Shown here: in pieces, positions 28,037 through 36,944 of the stretch
How positions within the stretch are numbered: the stretch's first letter is position 1
Layout of the letters: each line of letters opens with the position of its first letter
Assembly: GCF_019722725.1 (NCBI RefSeq)
Contig: NZ_CP077941.1
Location: forward strand, 1,984,001-2,048,000
DNA: 64,000 bases
Direction: 5' to 3'
DNA from: Vreelandella profundi
Lineage (GTDB): Bacteria > Pseudomonadota > Gammaproteobacteria > Pseudomonadales > Halomonadaceae
The notes under the pieces: generated by a model
The model's database searches: none
Told to the model about the DNA's origin: nothing
Seen by the model: the letters and a program-made list of their open reading frames with translations, nothing else
Made by a program: the position numbers and the translations under genes

Positions 28037-28917
28037 GACGTGGCCATGGGAGCAAGCGCTGTATCGTTCATTGCTAGCTCCCAGGCTTGCACCATCTGCT
28101 TTTTCTCCGCCCCCCAGCGGTAGCCGCCTAGTGCGCCGCTTTGTTGAATCACTCGGTGGCAGGGAATCCACAGCGCGATGGGATTAGCGCCCACGGCGTT
28201 ACCCACCGCACGGGAGGATTTAGGCGCGCCCAACGCCTGGGCTAGGTGGGAATAGCTGGCTAACTGGCCTTCAGGAATGGTCAACAGCGCTCGCCATACC
28301 GCCATTTGGAAATTGGTACCGGTCACGTGCAGCAACAACGCGGCCGCTCCCTCTTGGGGTTTAGAAGGTTTAGGTTTAGAAAATCTAGGTTTAGCAAATA
28401 ACGCCTCTACGGCGAAGCGCGTGACGTCAGTATTGTGCTGCAACGTACTAAGCGGCCACTCCTTGGCAAGCCGTGCCAAGAGCGATTCTGCGCTGGTGGC
28501 ATCAACAAACCCCATTCGGCAGATACCGCGGGGAGTCACGGCAACAAAGATGCGGCCAAACGGCGTTTCATGAACGCCATAAGCAATCTCAACGCCCTCA
28601 CCTAGGCGCTTATATTCACCGGGAGTCGCCGCTTCTAGCTGCACGAAATGATCATAAAGCCGTGAGCCGCCGCTTAAACCCAGGCTATGGGCGACATCCA
28701 GTAGCGAAGATGAGGATTGAATCAGCTGCTTGCCGCGTTCTAACGTCAGCGCCTGCAAAAAGCGCTTGGGACTAACCCCCACGTAATGACTAAATAGGCG
28801 CTGAAAGTGAAAGGCACTTAAATGAACGTGATCAGCCACCGTCTCTAAATGAGGCTGCGCCGCCGCATGGGCCACCATGTAAGCCATGGCTTTTTCGATA
28901 CGCTCATAATCGTTCAT
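28033..28917 (-). CDS. AraC HTH - methylated-DNA-protein-cysteine methyltransferase fusion (Ada-like)
   Basis: A 294-residue protein. Residues 1-105 are an AraC-type DNA-binding domain; from about 113 it is an O6-alkylguanine transferase domain with the acceptor cysteine C253 in the motif PCHRVI. It lacks the N-terminal zinc domain of E. coli Ada that senses methylphosphotriesters, so induction must differ. A Lys/Pro/Ser repeat (KPRFSKPKPSKPQ, about 176-188) interrupts the transferase domain. It converges on the phosphodiesterase gene with a 4-base overlap. Confidence 0.9.
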   Translation of the reverse strand: MNDYERIEKAMAYMVAHAAAQPHLETVADHVHLSAFHFQRLFSHYVGVSPKRFLQALTLERGKQLIQSSSSLLDVAHSLGLSGGSRLYDHFVQLEAATPGEYKRLGEGVEIAYGVHETPFGRIFVAVTPRGICRMGFVDATSAESLLARLAKEWPLSTLQHNTDVTRFAVEALFAKPRFSKPKPSKPQEGAAALLLHVTGTNFQMAVWRALLTIPEGQLASYSHLAQALGAPKSSRAVGNAVGANPIALWIPCHRVIQQSGALGGYRWGAEKKQMVQAWELAMNDTALAPMATS

Positions 28918-29098
28918 CTGTGTCTCTCTAGCGGTCAGTTTATTCGTTGTGCTGCCCTGCTGGCAGCCTAAGCGAGTTACCTGCGTTTGCCGACCCGAAT
29001 CTTGCTCAGTACCTACACTCGGATGAAGCTGTCATTAGCGTTATAGTGAAGCTAAAGACATCCTCACACTTTTCCGCTAGGGTGTGGCCCCGCCTCAA

Positions 29099-30040
29099 AT
29101 GACGGTACACGATACGCCCATGCAAGACTTGATCAATGATATTGCGAAAGCCATGGCGAACGCAGAAGAGCGTGGCAAAGTGGCAGACTATATTCCCGAG
29201 CTTGGCCACATTGACCCGAAGAAGTTTGCCATCTCACTCGCCACCGTAGACGGAAACGTGTACTCGGCAGGTTGTGCAACCACGCCGTTCTCCATTCAGA
29301 GTATCTCGAAAGTATTTACGCTGACCATTGCCCTTGGGCAGATGGGTGATGCGCTATGGAAAAAAGTCGGCCGCGAACCGTCAGGCGACCCATTCAACTC
29401 CATTGTTCAGCTTGAGCACGAAAGCGGCAAACCGCGTAATCCGTTTATCAATGCCGGTGCGATCGCGGTTGTCGATGCCATCATGATGGGCCATGAACCC
29501 AAAGAAACATTGGCCGAGATTCTCAATTTCGTGCGCTATATTGCCGATGACGACAGCATATGTTTTGACCATGCAGTGGCTGCTTCCGAGATGGCGCACC
29601 GAGATCGCAACGCATCACTGGCACACTTTATGAAAGCGTTTGGCCACCTGCGCCACGATGTTGATAAGGTGCTGGGGACTTACTTTCACCAGTGTGCTAT
29701 TGCCATGAGCTGTCAACAGCTCGCTCATGCTGGCCTATTTTTGGCATCGGATGGCATCAATAAGCCCAGCGGCATTCGCGTGGTGGCTCCCCAGCGGGCT
29801 CGGCGTATCAACTCGCTGATGATGATGTGCGGGCACTACGATGCCTCTGGCGAATTCGCTTTTCGTGTTGGGCTTCCCGGTAAAAGCGGCGTGGGCGGCG
29901 GTATTCTTGCCATCGCACCCGGCCACGGCTCTATTGCGGTTTGGTCGCCGGGGTTAGATTCCTTCGGTAATAGTCTGCTAGGTAGCCAAGCCTTGGAGAT
30001 GTTTGTGCAACGTACCGGCTGGTCGGTGTTTGGGCACTAA
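29099..30040 (+). CDS. glsA: Glutaminase (serine-dependent beta-lactamase fold)
   Basis: A 313-residue glutaminase that converts glutamine to glutamate and ammonia. The Ser-x-x-Lys motif is in [10 protein letters not shown], followed by [26 protein letters not shown] and the C-terminal [15 protein letters not shown], all standard for the family. The frame opens with GTG at 29084; ATG 29099 is taken here, and ATG 29120 is also possible. No strong ribosome site favours one. The gene stands alone between a divergent DNA-repair gene and a LysE-type exporter. Confidence 0.93.
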   Translation: MTVHDTPMQDLINDIAKAMANAEERGKVADYIPELGHIDPKKFAISLATVDGNVYSAGCATTPFSIQSISKVFTLTIALGQMGDALWKKVGREPSGDPFNSIVQLEHESGKPRNPFINAGAIAVVDAIMMGHEPKETLAEILNFVRYIADDDSICFDHAVAASEMAHRDRNASLAHFMKAFGHLRHDVDKVLGTYFHQCAIAMSCQQLAHAGLFLASDGINKPSGIRVVAPQRARRINSLMMMCGHYDASGEFAFRVGLPGKSGVGGGILAIAPGHGSIAVWSPGLDSFGNSLLGSQALEMFVQRTGWSVFGH

Positions 30041-30127
30041 CACCGTTTAAGAAGCCACCTCAATTTTGTTCAATACGAAGTCGTGGCTGCCATTGCAAAC
30101 TCCTTGCTTTCCTTAAGGAGGATGACA

Positions 30128-30733
30128 ATGAGCACGTCACTACTGCTACCTATAATGCTACCCATGTCGGCCTTTGCACTTGCTGCTTCTATTTCACCAG
30201 GGCCGGTGAATATCGTTTGCCTGAGCAGCGGCACGCACTACCCCATCGCTCAAGGGCTGAATTTTGTGACAGGCGCTACGCTGGGGTTTATTGCACTCTT
30301 TTTATGTATCGGTGCAGGGCTTTATTCACTTTTGAATGTGCTGCCACTGCTGGAAGCATTTTTACGTTGGGCAGGCTTGCTGTTTTTACTTTATCTCAGC
30401 TATCAACTGTTACAGCACGATGGCCGCTTGCAGGAAAGAAGCGCCGATAATGCTCCGGGCTTTATTGCGGGCGCCGTGATGCAGTGGCTCAATCCCAAAG
30501 CATGGCTAGCATCTGCCGCAGGCATTGCCGCTTATACCAGCGGTAGCGAGCCTTACCAACTATGGCTCTTCGCTGCCCTCTACCTACCTATTTGCTGGCT
30601 ATCGCTTGCCAGCTGGGTATATGCCGGTGCCTTTCTCAAACGCTACATTCACCGTCCGTTCATTCTGCTAACAACTAACCGCATATTGGCGGGCTGCTTA
30701 GCTGCAAGCGCGCTATTTCTATTGTTTAACTAA
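30128..30733 (+). CDS. LysE/RhtB-family amino-acid exporter
   Basis: A 201-residue membrane protein with five to six hydrophobic segments and the LysE signature SISPGPVNIVCLSSG near the N terminus, plus AVMQWLNPKAWLASAAGI. The frame opens at 30083, but ATG 30128 has AAGGAGG six bases ahead. Family members export amino acids or related metabolites. The convergent AraC gene, 6 bases from its end, is a frequent partner of such exporters and may respond to the exported compound. Confidence 0.87.
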   Translation: MSTSLLLPIMLPMSAFALAASISPGPVNIVCLSSGTHYPIAQGLNFVTGATLGFIALFLCIGAGLYSLLNVLPLLEAFLRWAGLLFLLYLSYQLLQHDGRLQERSADNAPGFIAGAVMQWLNPKAWLASAAGIAAYTSGSEPYQLWLFAALYLPICWLSLASWVYAGAFLKRYIHRPFILLTTNRILAGCLAASALFLLFN

Positions 30734-30739
30734 CTTCTG

Positions 30740-31615
30740 CTACTTGCTTGATGAATGGCGATACTGGTTCGGCGTAGCCGCAACTAACCGCTTAAACGTT
30801 CTTTGAAAGTGTGGCTGATCGTTAAATCCTGCATTAAGTGCGGCCTCAACGATAGGCTGCCCTTGCTTAAGCGCCTGTTGCCCCATCTGAATACGCTGAT
30901 TTATCAAATAGGCATGTGGGGTCAAGCCAAAATGTTGTTTAAAAGTGCGAATCAGGTGCCCAGCGCTGTAGCCAGACTGCTGGCATAAGCGTTCAAGCGA
31001 AATATCAGTGGCGCAATTTACGCGCAAGTAGGCAGCAATTTTTTCCAGTTCACAAGACACTTGGGGCAATATCACAGGGGGATCTTGGGCAAGCGCCTGC
31101 ATCATCAGAGATAGGCACTCCCTCAGCACCATTTGCTTATCGCCAATAGCTTGCTGATCATCCAGTAAGCATGCTGCCATATCGCAATACTCTGTATAGA
31201 GATTTGGCTGAGTCACCACGGCCGTCGATATGTCTTGCCATTCAGGCGCGTCGAGTAAACCTAGTTGATAACGCAGCTGGCTCAACCATTCGGCGTCGAT
31301 ATAGAGCATCAAATAGGCCCATGGCTGGCTCTCAATAGGATTACAGGCGTGCACCCAGTGGGGGTTCATCATAACCATGTCGCCCGCTTGAATCCGGTAA
31401 GATGCGTCACGATAGCAAAACGTGCTACGCCCTGCGGTAACGGCCCCGAGCGACCAATGCGAATGGCTGTGAGGGGCATAGCAAATTTGCCGCGCATCAC
31501 TAATATGACGTAGTTCCACATAAGGCATGCGAGCATCGCGCCAGAATCTAGGTGACGAGTCAGTACTGGAGAACATCGTATTGGGTGTAAGTATCGATGA
31601 CGAAAGTGTACTCAT
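30740..31615 (-). CDS. AraC-family transcriptional regulator
   Basis: A 291-residue regulator. The N-terminal cupin-like sensor domain (YAPHSHSHWSLGAVTAG; GDMVMMNPHWVHAC) is followed by a C-terminal pair of helix-turn-helices (ISLERLCQQSGYSAGHLIRTFK; IVEAALNAGFNDQPHFQRTFKR, each partly quoted). The histidine pattern of the sensor half suits small-molecule binding. It faces the LysE-type exporter with 6 bases between stops. The N-terminal 20 residues are Ser/Thr-rich and the start is uncertain. Confidence 0.86.
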   Translation of the reverse strand: MSTLSSSILTPNTMFSSTDSSPRFWRDARMPYVELRHISDARQICYAPHSHSHWSLGAVTAGRSTFCYRDASYRIQAGDMVMMNPHWVHACNPIESQPWAYLMLYIDAEWLSQLRYQLGLLDAPEWQDISTAVVTQPNLYTEYCDMAACLLDDQQAIGDKQMVLRECLSLMMQALAQDPPVILPQVSCELEKIAAYLRVNCATDISLERLCQQSGYSAGHLIRTFKQHFGLTPHAYLINQRIQMGQQALKQGQPIVEAALNAGFNDQPHFQRTFKRLVAATPNQYRHSSSK

Positions 31616-31772
31616 GTTCTGCTCGCATTATTGGCAAAAAAAGCGATGTGGCGTGTCATATGGACTCTGCTGGACAATAGCACAGCACAAGCACAGTATG
31701 GGCCGCCATTGAGCTCTACAGAGGCTAAATTGCAGAGGGATTAGCAACGCCATTATTTGTCAGGAGGACACC

Positions 31773-32591
31773 ATGGCCAACAGTATGAACAACCCAGATC
31801 ACCGTGATGCGATTACCCTTTTCGCGCGTATGGGCTACGCTGCTAGGGGGATCGTGTACGTATTAGTGGGCGGGCTTGCTGCCCTAGCAGCGTTTGGTCA
31901 AGGCGGCCAAACAGAAGGCAGCCGCGGTGCATTAGAGCGTGTATTAACCGCCCCCTTCGGAAAAGTGCTGCTAGGCATTATTGCAGTGGGTTTGGTCGGC
32001 TACGCGATGTGGCGAACCATTCAAGCGGTTAAAGACGCTGACCACCATGGCAACGACGTCAAAGGACTAGCTATCCGCTCAGGCCTAATGGTGAGTGCCG
32101 TTACGCACATTTTGCTGGCGTTTTTTGCCGCCACCCTTATCTTCCAATTTGGCGGCTCTTCTGGAGGTTCCGAGGGTGGCTCGCAGGGCATGGCGGGCTG
32201 GCTGATGCAGCAACCCTTTGGCCGCTGGCTGGTAGGAGCCGTTGGTCTTGTATTGATTGGTGCAGGCGTTGCTCACGCGATCAAAGGCTATAAAGCCAAG
32301 TTTCACAAGCATTTCGATATGCCGATAAAAACACAGCGCTGGGCCTACCCTATCTGTCGTTTCGGTTTAGTGACTCGTGGGATTGTATTTGCCATTTTAG
32401 GAAGCCTCTTTCTACTTGCTGCTTATCATATTAATCCCAGCCAGGCAGGCGGAACGGCTGAAGTATTTAGCACGCTGCGCAGTCAAGCATACGGACAATG
32501 GCTGCTGGCGATTGTTGCTGTTGGGCTATTTGCGTTTGGCTTATACAGCATATTAGCGGCTATTTATCGCAAAATTAATCCCGAGATGTAG
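31773..32591 (+). CDS. DUF1206 membrane protein
   Basis: A 272-residue integral membrane protein with six hydrophobic segments arranged as three similar pairs. Each pair begins with a Tyr/Arg-Gly motif (MGYAARGIVYVLVGG, then a weaker middle copy, then RFGLVTRGIVFAILGSLF), which is the DUF1206 triple repeat. Function is unknown for the family. GGAGGAC precedes the ATG. A DedA-type membrane protein gene follows after 8 bases, so the two form an operon. Confidence 0.85.
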   Translation: MANSMNNPDHRDAITLFARMGYAARGIVYVLVGGLAALAAFGQGGQTEGSRGALERVLTAPFGKVLLGIIAVGLVGYAMWRTIQAVKDADHHGNDVKGLAIRSGLMVSAVTHILLAFFAATLIFQFGGSSGGSEGGSQGMAGWLMQQPFGRWLVGAVGLVLIGAGVAHAIKGYKAKFHKHFDMPIKTQRWAYPICRFGLVTRGIVFAILGSLFLLAAYHINPSQAGGTAEVFSTLRSQAYGQWLLAIVAVGLFAFGLYSILAAIYRKINPEM

Positions 32592-32599
32592 CAACTCTC

Positions 32600-33202
32600 A
32601 TGGCTAACAAATCCAATAGAACGAAACAGTGGTTTGAGCGCATCAATGGCTCGAAAAATATGCTGTGGTTACTCGCTACCCTTTCCTTTCTGGAAACCAT
32701 CATTCTGCCCATTCCTATTGAGCTGGTGCTGATTCCCCTGATGGCGGCCAATAAGCAGCGGATCTGGCTGCTGGCCGCGGTGACTACGGCAGGGTGCCTC
32801 ATTGCCGCTATTGTTGGCTATAGCGTTGGCATGCTGTTATTTCAGTCGCTGGGCACTTGGTTTATTGAATTTATGGGGATGGAACAAAGCTATCAGGCAT
32901 TCCAGACCTTTTTCGACCAATACGGCTTTGTCGCCATCTTAGCTATCGGCATTCTACCCATTCCCTTTCAGGTAGCGATGATCACCGCGGGGCTTTCAGG
33001 CTACCCCATTCTGCTCTTCGTACTGGCGGCGTTAATTGCTCGGGGCCTACGTTATTTTGGCCTTGCTTGGTTGGTTCATCGTTTTGGCCACCGGGTACTG
33101 GCGCTTTGGAAGCGCCATGCGCTGATAACAAGCCTGGTGGTCGGTCTCATCGTGCTGGCATTAGGGCTAGGCATGCAGCTTTTAGCGGGATTGATCATCT
33201 AG
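32600..33202 (+). CDS. DedA/VTT-family (YqaA-like) membrane protein
   Basis: A 200-residue membrane protein with the VTT-domain pattern: FLETIILPIPIELVLIPLMA re-entrant region, a GYSVGMLLFQSLG segment, and FDQYGFVAILAIGILPIPFQVAMITAG with the conserved Gly and Pro. Relatives include flippase-like DedA proteins involved in membrane lipid carrier recycling and envelope homeostasis. Exact role is unknown. It starts 8 bases after the DUF1206 gene. Confidence 0.82.
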   Translation: MANKSNRTKQWFERINGSKNMLWLLATLSFLETIILPIPIELVLIPLMAANKQRIWLLAAVTTAGCLIAAIVGYSVGMLLFQSLGTWFIEFMGMEQSYQAFQTFFDQYGFVAILAIGILPIPFQVAMITAGLSGYPILLFVLAALIARGLRYFGLAWLVHRFGHRVLALWKRHALITSLVVGLIVLALGLGMQLLAGLII

Positions 33203-33232
33203 TGCTGAACGTTAAAGGGCTGCTGCGTTAGC

Positions 33233-33266
33233 CGTTCTTAATTCACATACGTTCTTAATTCACATA
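33233..33266. repeat. Tandem 17-base repeat at the end of the DUF4019 gene
   Basis: CGTTCTTAATTCACATA occurs twice head to tail (33233-33249 and 33250-33266). The second copy contains the stop codon and last codons of the minus-strand DUF4019 gene. It is a recent small duplication that leaves the protein intact. Confidence 0.9.
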
Positions 33267-33662
33267 ATAACCGCTGACCTTCCAGGCATCGCCATCCAGG
33301 TGCGGCGTAATCGTTTCCGTGATTTGTGGATGATTTTCAAAACGCGTTTGGAAAGTGAATACCTTTAGATCGCCTAGCGGTGCGCCAGGCATCGAGGTCT
33401 CACTGATCACTCGCACACGCCTGCGCGACTGCATCGCACCAAAATCACGCCGGGCGGCGTTAATAGTGCGCGCTAACATGTTCGGCGAAAGCGGCACCTG
33501 AAGCAGCGTAGAAGACGCTTCCCAGGCTTGTTCATATTCGCCTCTGTCAATCGCCTCTAGCCATGCCAACGCTGCGGCCTCCGCTGCCTCTATCTGTGAA
33601 TAAGCCTGAGTGGGCAAACAGAAAAGCAAGGTCGCAATAATGGCGATTAGTGTTTTAGGCAT
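33255..33662 (-). CDS. DUF4019 exported protein
   Basis: A 135-residue protein with a signal peptide (MPKTLIAIIATLLFCLPTQA) and a DUF4019 domain: AEAAALAWLEAIDRGEYEQAWEASS, then RRDFGAMQSRR and a closing WKVSGYYVN. The NTF2-like fold of this group binds small ligands or peptides in other families; no function is established here. The last codons lie in a tandem duplication. Confidence 0.82.
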   Translation of the reverse strand: MPKTLIAIIATLLFCLPTQAYSQIEAAEAAALAWLEAIDRGEYEQAWEASSTLLQVPLSPNMLARTINAARRDFGAMQSRRRVRVISETSMPGAPLGDLKVFTFQTRFENHPQITETITPHLDGDAWKVSGYYVN

Positions 33663-33774
33663 AGATAGCTCGATAGGTAATTAGCGGTGATCAGACAAAC
33701 ATGGGTCTTAAGTAACTATCGGTAAACGGCAGGATTTCTTTAGGGTTCGTGTGAATAACAGCGCGATAAATAGC

Positions 33775-34104
33775 TTAATCTACAATGAATAGCTTGGCGC
33801 CCTGCTGGGTAGAGGAGCGATGAGGCTCCGCATTATCAGCGACCTGATAGCTCATACCAGGGCTGAGTACGAACTGGCGGCCATCTTTTAATTCGGTGTG
33901 GAGCTCGCCTTCCAAGCAAAGCAATATGTGGCCCTTTACACACCAGTGGTCGGCCAAATAGCCGGGGCTATACTCGACCATACGAACCCGCATATCGCCA
34001 AAGTGCTGAGTGCGCCAGTAAGCCACTCCTTGCTCACCTGAATGCTCGGTCTTCTCAATCTCAGCCCAGTCAGTAATCCCAAAAGGTAGGTCTTTAATGT
34101 TCAT
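33775..34104 (-). CDS. DHCW-motif cupin protein
   Basis: A 109-residue single-domain cupin with the DHWC-type segment YLADHWCVKGHILLCLEGEL and the second cupin motif SPGMSYQVADNAEPH. Two histidines and an acidic residue could hold a metal. It is known only as a conserved small cupin fold; substrate unknown. It stands alone, divergent from a methyltransferase gene. Confidence 0.82.
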   Translation of the reverse strand: MNIKDLPFGITDWAEIEKTEHSGEQGVAYWRTQHFGDMRVRMVEYSPGYLADHWCVKGHILLCLEGELHTELKDGRQFVLSPGMSYQVADNAEPHRSSTQQGAKLFIVD

Positions 34105-34260
34105 CGCTGATCCTCTAGAGACACGAAATATTACGCTTCAATCGGTGCATATTATCATCTCAGAATGAGCCATCGCTGGCATGAAGCGGTACTTCCTTCT
34201 CAAACTCCACGCGCTCGTTTACTATGCGCCACCCACCCCATCGACCACCACTAGGCGACC

Positions 34261-35004
34261 ATGTCTGTCAACGCGCTCTATACCGACCTTTCTGGCTACT
34301 ACGACTTGATGTGCATGGATATCGACTACCAAGCACAAAGCGACGCCATTCGTAGGCTTCATCAGATTTTCGGCAACGGCGGTACGCGCCACCTGGATTT
34401 AGCCTGTGGTACCGGCCCACATGTACGCCATTTTATTGATGCGGGCTACACCAGCAGCGGCCTTGATATCAATCAACCCATGCTGGATATCGCCGCCAAG
34501 CGCTGCCCAGAAGCAGATTTCACACTGCAGGATATGAGCGACTTCACGGTTGATGAATCTCAGGACTTAATGACGTGTTTTTTATATTCAATTCATTACA
34601 ACGATGGGATTGAAAAGCTCACAGCGTGTATTGCTCACGCCCACCGTGCCTTAAAAACGGGCGGCGCTTTTTATTTTAATGCGGTTGATAAAGACAAAAT
34701 TAATAACGATTTATATGTTAAGCACACTGCCCACCATGAAGGCGATGTGTTCACGTTTCGTTCTGGGTGGCACTACGCAGGCCAAGGAGATAAGCAATCG
34801 CTTCGGCTCAGCATTGAAAAAACCAGCAGTGCAACGTCTCAGCAATGGAACGATGAGCATCCGATGGTGGCGTTCAACTTTGCAACATTATTAGCGCTGT
34901 TGAAGCCATACTTTGACGTTCACGTCTTTGAACATAACTACGAGACCATTACTCCTTGGGACGAAAACTCAGGAAATGCGATTTTCGTCTGCGTCAAAGT
35001 GTAA
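34261..35004 (+). CDS. Class I SAM-dependent methyltransferase
   Basis: A 247-residue methyltransferase: motif I LDLACGTGPHVRHF (residues about 46-59), acidic motif II SGLDINQPML, and motif IV-like QDLMTCFLYSIHY. The start YTDLSGYYDLMCMDIDYQAQ is common in the small-molecule methyltransferase group. The acceptor substrate is not evident. It is followed by a clear bidirectional terminator. Confidence 0.85.
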   Translation: MSVNALYTDLSGYYDLMCMDIDYQAQSDAIRRLHQIFGNGGTRHLDLACGTGPHVRHFIDAGYTSSGLDINQPMLDIAAKRCPEADFTLQDMSDFTVDESQDLMTCFLYSIHYNDGIEKLTACIAHAHRALKTGGAFYFNAVDKDKINNDLYVKHTAHHEGDVFTFRSGWHYAGQGDKQSLRLSIEKTSSATSQQWNDEHPMVAFNFATLLALLKPYFDVHVFEHNYETITPWDENSGNAIFVCVKV

Positions 35005-35020
35005 CGTTCAAACTTAAATG

Positions 35021-35056
35021 ACAAAGAGGCAGGCACACGTGGCCTTGCCTCTTTGT
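35021..35056. terminator. Bidirectional terminator
   Basis: ACAAAGAGGCA / TGCCTCTTTGT, a perfect 11-base inverted repeat with a 14-base loop, between the methyltransferase gene and convergent yehS. Confidence 0.75.
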
Positions 35057-35074
35057 GTACTGGCTTATATAAAC

Positions 35075-35554
35075 TCAGGCCTCGATATCACTCTGATTAG
35101 GCCGCTGCTGACGCTGAATGCCGAGTAAAAAATTGCGCAGCACCTGATCCTTGCACTCTCGATAATTCTTATGGCTGGGCTTGCGGAAAAATGCGCTCAG
35201 CTCGTGATTACTTAAACTGAAATCTGCCAGCTCAAAAATAGCAGCGATATCATCTGCTTGTAAATTCAACGCAATTCTCAGCTTCTGAAACACCATATTA
35301 TTATTCAAATGATCTTCTAGCTTGGGTTGCGGACCATCACGCTTACCACGTTTGAAGCTAATAAAACCATTGAGAAATGCGGCTAACTCTTTGGCTCTCA
35401 TATTGAGAAAGGCCTCATCCTCTTCCTTTTTCAACCAAGAAGACACTTGCTCTTCGCTGGCCTCAAAATCTGCCAAGGCGAAGATTTTAATCATAGTGCT
35501 ATCTTTAAAATCAAAGGCGTACCGTATACGGCGCAAAATATCATTATTGGTCAA
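35075..35554 (-). CDS. yehS: DUF1456 protein YehS
   Basis: A 159-residue protein made of two copies of the DUF1456 repeat: MTNNDILRRIRYAFDFKDSTM and, from about residue 85, NNNMVFQKLRIALNLQADDI, each followed by a helical ALADFEAS / ELADFSLS segment. It matches YehS of enterobacteria in length and layout. Function is unknown. A tetratricopeptide-like gene lies upstream on the same strand, 93 bases away. Confidence 0.88.
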   Translation of the reverse strand: MTNNDILRRIRYAFDFKDSTMIKIFALADFEASEEQVSSWLKKEEDEAFLNMRAKELAAFLNGFISFKRGKRDGPQPKLEDHLNNNMVFQKLRIALNLQADDIAAIFELADFSLSNHELSAFFRKPSHKNYRECKDQVLRNFLLGIQRQQRPNQSDIEA

Positions 35555-35647
35555 AATTACAGCTCCTAGTCTTAGGGAAATCAGCCCAGTCCTTTACCGT
35601 AAAAGACGGTGCTTAACATCAGCAATCTACCGATGACAACGTAACGC

Positions 35648-36070
35648 TTAGGCAGCCGTTAGCGTTGCCAGCAATTTATCTATTTCTTCTTTCAAATCAT
35701 TATCTTCAATCTTATTCGCATTCAGTTTTGCCGCTTGAAGATTCTTGATAGCCGCATCTTTTTGACCTAGCTCAACTTGCAATGTCGCCATTGAAAAACC
35801 GATGGATGACATGTGGTCTTTCGAGTTAATAGCGACCGCTTTCTCTAGCGCTTTGTCATAGACACACAGCGCATCGTCTAACTCTTCTGTAAAGTCAGCC
35901 AGCGTTTCCCACTGTTCAGGGTGGTCTTTATCGGTGTTTTCGTTCTCGGTGCATATAGCCTTCAACTCTGCATAGAGTGACTCAAATGCTTCTCTATCAT
36001 CTTTATCAGCCGCCCTCATTAGCTTTTCAGCCAACTCATAGACAGACTTGTATATTTTGGTATTAATCAT
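35648..36070 (-). CDS. Small helical (TPR-like) protein
   Basis: A 140-residue, strongly acidic and all-helical protein. The segment from about 70 to 125 (ALEKAVAINSKDHMSS; MATLQVELGQKDAAIKNLQAA) fits tetratricopeptide-type helix pairs. The frame opens with TTG at 36076, but ATG 36070 with AAAAGG upstream is likelier. Codon use is richer in A and T than most neighbours. No family recognised; probably a cytoplasmic adaptor-type protein. Confidence 0.65.
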   Translation of the reverse strand: MINTKIYKSVYELAEKLMRAADKDDREAFESLYAELKAICTENENTDKDHPEQWETLADFTEELDDALCVYDKALEKAVAINSKDHMSSIGFSMATLQVELGQKDAAIKNLQAAKLNANKIEDNDLKEEIDKLLATLTAA

Positions 36071-36298
36071 TAACAACTACCTTTTCTTTCCTGAATTCAA
36101 CCAATAAGTACAGCAAATTCCCAGCTGGGCTGCGCCATTATACCCTTGGTTGACAGGCATTCGGGTGGTCATTTTGCCACTTTCGGTATGGATAAACTGC
36201 TTTGCGGGCTTGGCGCCGCCCGGCCCGCCCCATATTTAGGCTGGCAGCACTCACAAACGTATATTCTATTCAGGCATTTATTCTACACAACGATGGTT

Positions 36299-36382
36299 CT
36301 AGCTCGACGATGTAGCATTTTTGCGAGATGCAGAAATAGCGAAGAAAACAGTGCCCAGCGCCATGAATAAGGGGCCGAGCAC
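36299..36382 (-). CDS. Possible 27-residue membrane miniprotein
   Basis: Between the helical-protein gene and the first VOC gene lies 335 bases without a long frame. On the minus strand a GTG at 36382, with AGGG eight bases before it, begins a short frame LGPLFMALGTVFFAISASR and ends NATSSS. That is one hydrophobic helix with a basic then polar tail, as in small membrane proteins. It could also be a decayed gene end; nothing else was seen here. Confidence 0.25.
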   Translation of the reverse strand: MLGPLFMALGTVFFAISASRKNATSSS

Positions 36383-36405
36383 CCAAAATACCCTGCGGTT
36401 AGTAA

Positions 36406-36828
36406 TTAAGCTTCCGAGGCTTCCACTGCTAAACCAATTTCTTGTCCATAGGATATCTCTAGAATATGACCATCAGGGTCATTGATAAATGCCCAATATC
36501 CAACCGGATCGCCTGAATCAGTCGCTTCTTTGGATAAAATACCTTCATGCCTAGCACGGTCGCATAGGTCATCCACTGCGCGTCGACTTTCACACCCCAC
36601 ACCCAAATGAGCAAAAGGCCCTAAAATAGGAACCGGCTGGCTATTTTGGACGAGAACGAGGACAAATGGGCGCGTTTTATCTGACAACCAGACAACGCGT
36701 TTGCCGGCTTCCTCATCGATTCGCTCGTGCATGACTGACATGTTGGCGTAGCGCCGATAAAACGCAATGCTGCTATCCAAGTTACTCGCTGATAATGCAA
36801 TGTGGGTAAAGCCAATATCTTTTGCCAT
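36406..36828 (-). CDS. VOC-family protein (glyoxalase/dioxygenase fold)
   Basis: A 140-residue vicinal-oxygen-chelate protein: FTHIALSASNLDSSIAFYRRYA at the start, AHLGVGCESRRAVDDLC in the middle and FINDPDGHILEISYGQ with the metal-ligand glutamate at the end. Start ATG 36828 has GGAG seven bases ahead, preferred over 36840. The fold serves isomerases, dioxygenases and resistance proteins; the reaction is not predictable. A second VOC gene lies 116 bases upstream on the same strand. Confidence 0.83.
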   Translation of the reverse strand: MAKDIGFTHIALSASNLDSSIAFYRRYANMSVMHERIDEEAGKRVVWLSDKTRPFVLVLVQNSQPVPILGPFAHLGVGCESRRAVDDLCDRARHEGILSKEATDSGDPVGYWAFINDPDGHILEISYGQEIGLAVEASEA

Positions 36829-36944
36829 CGAAAACTCCAAAGCGATCTAGATAATTCAATAAGTATTACGGCTCTAGGCTTTAACAATGCCGAGCCAAAA
36901 GTTTCTTCACGGGCTCAAGCGTCACCGTCACTTCGCGCAATTGC

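Noticed and set aside
30998..31100. Possible disruption in the AraC gene next to the LysE exporter
   Set aside because: The frame reads through both helix-turn-helices without interruption; the gene is intact.
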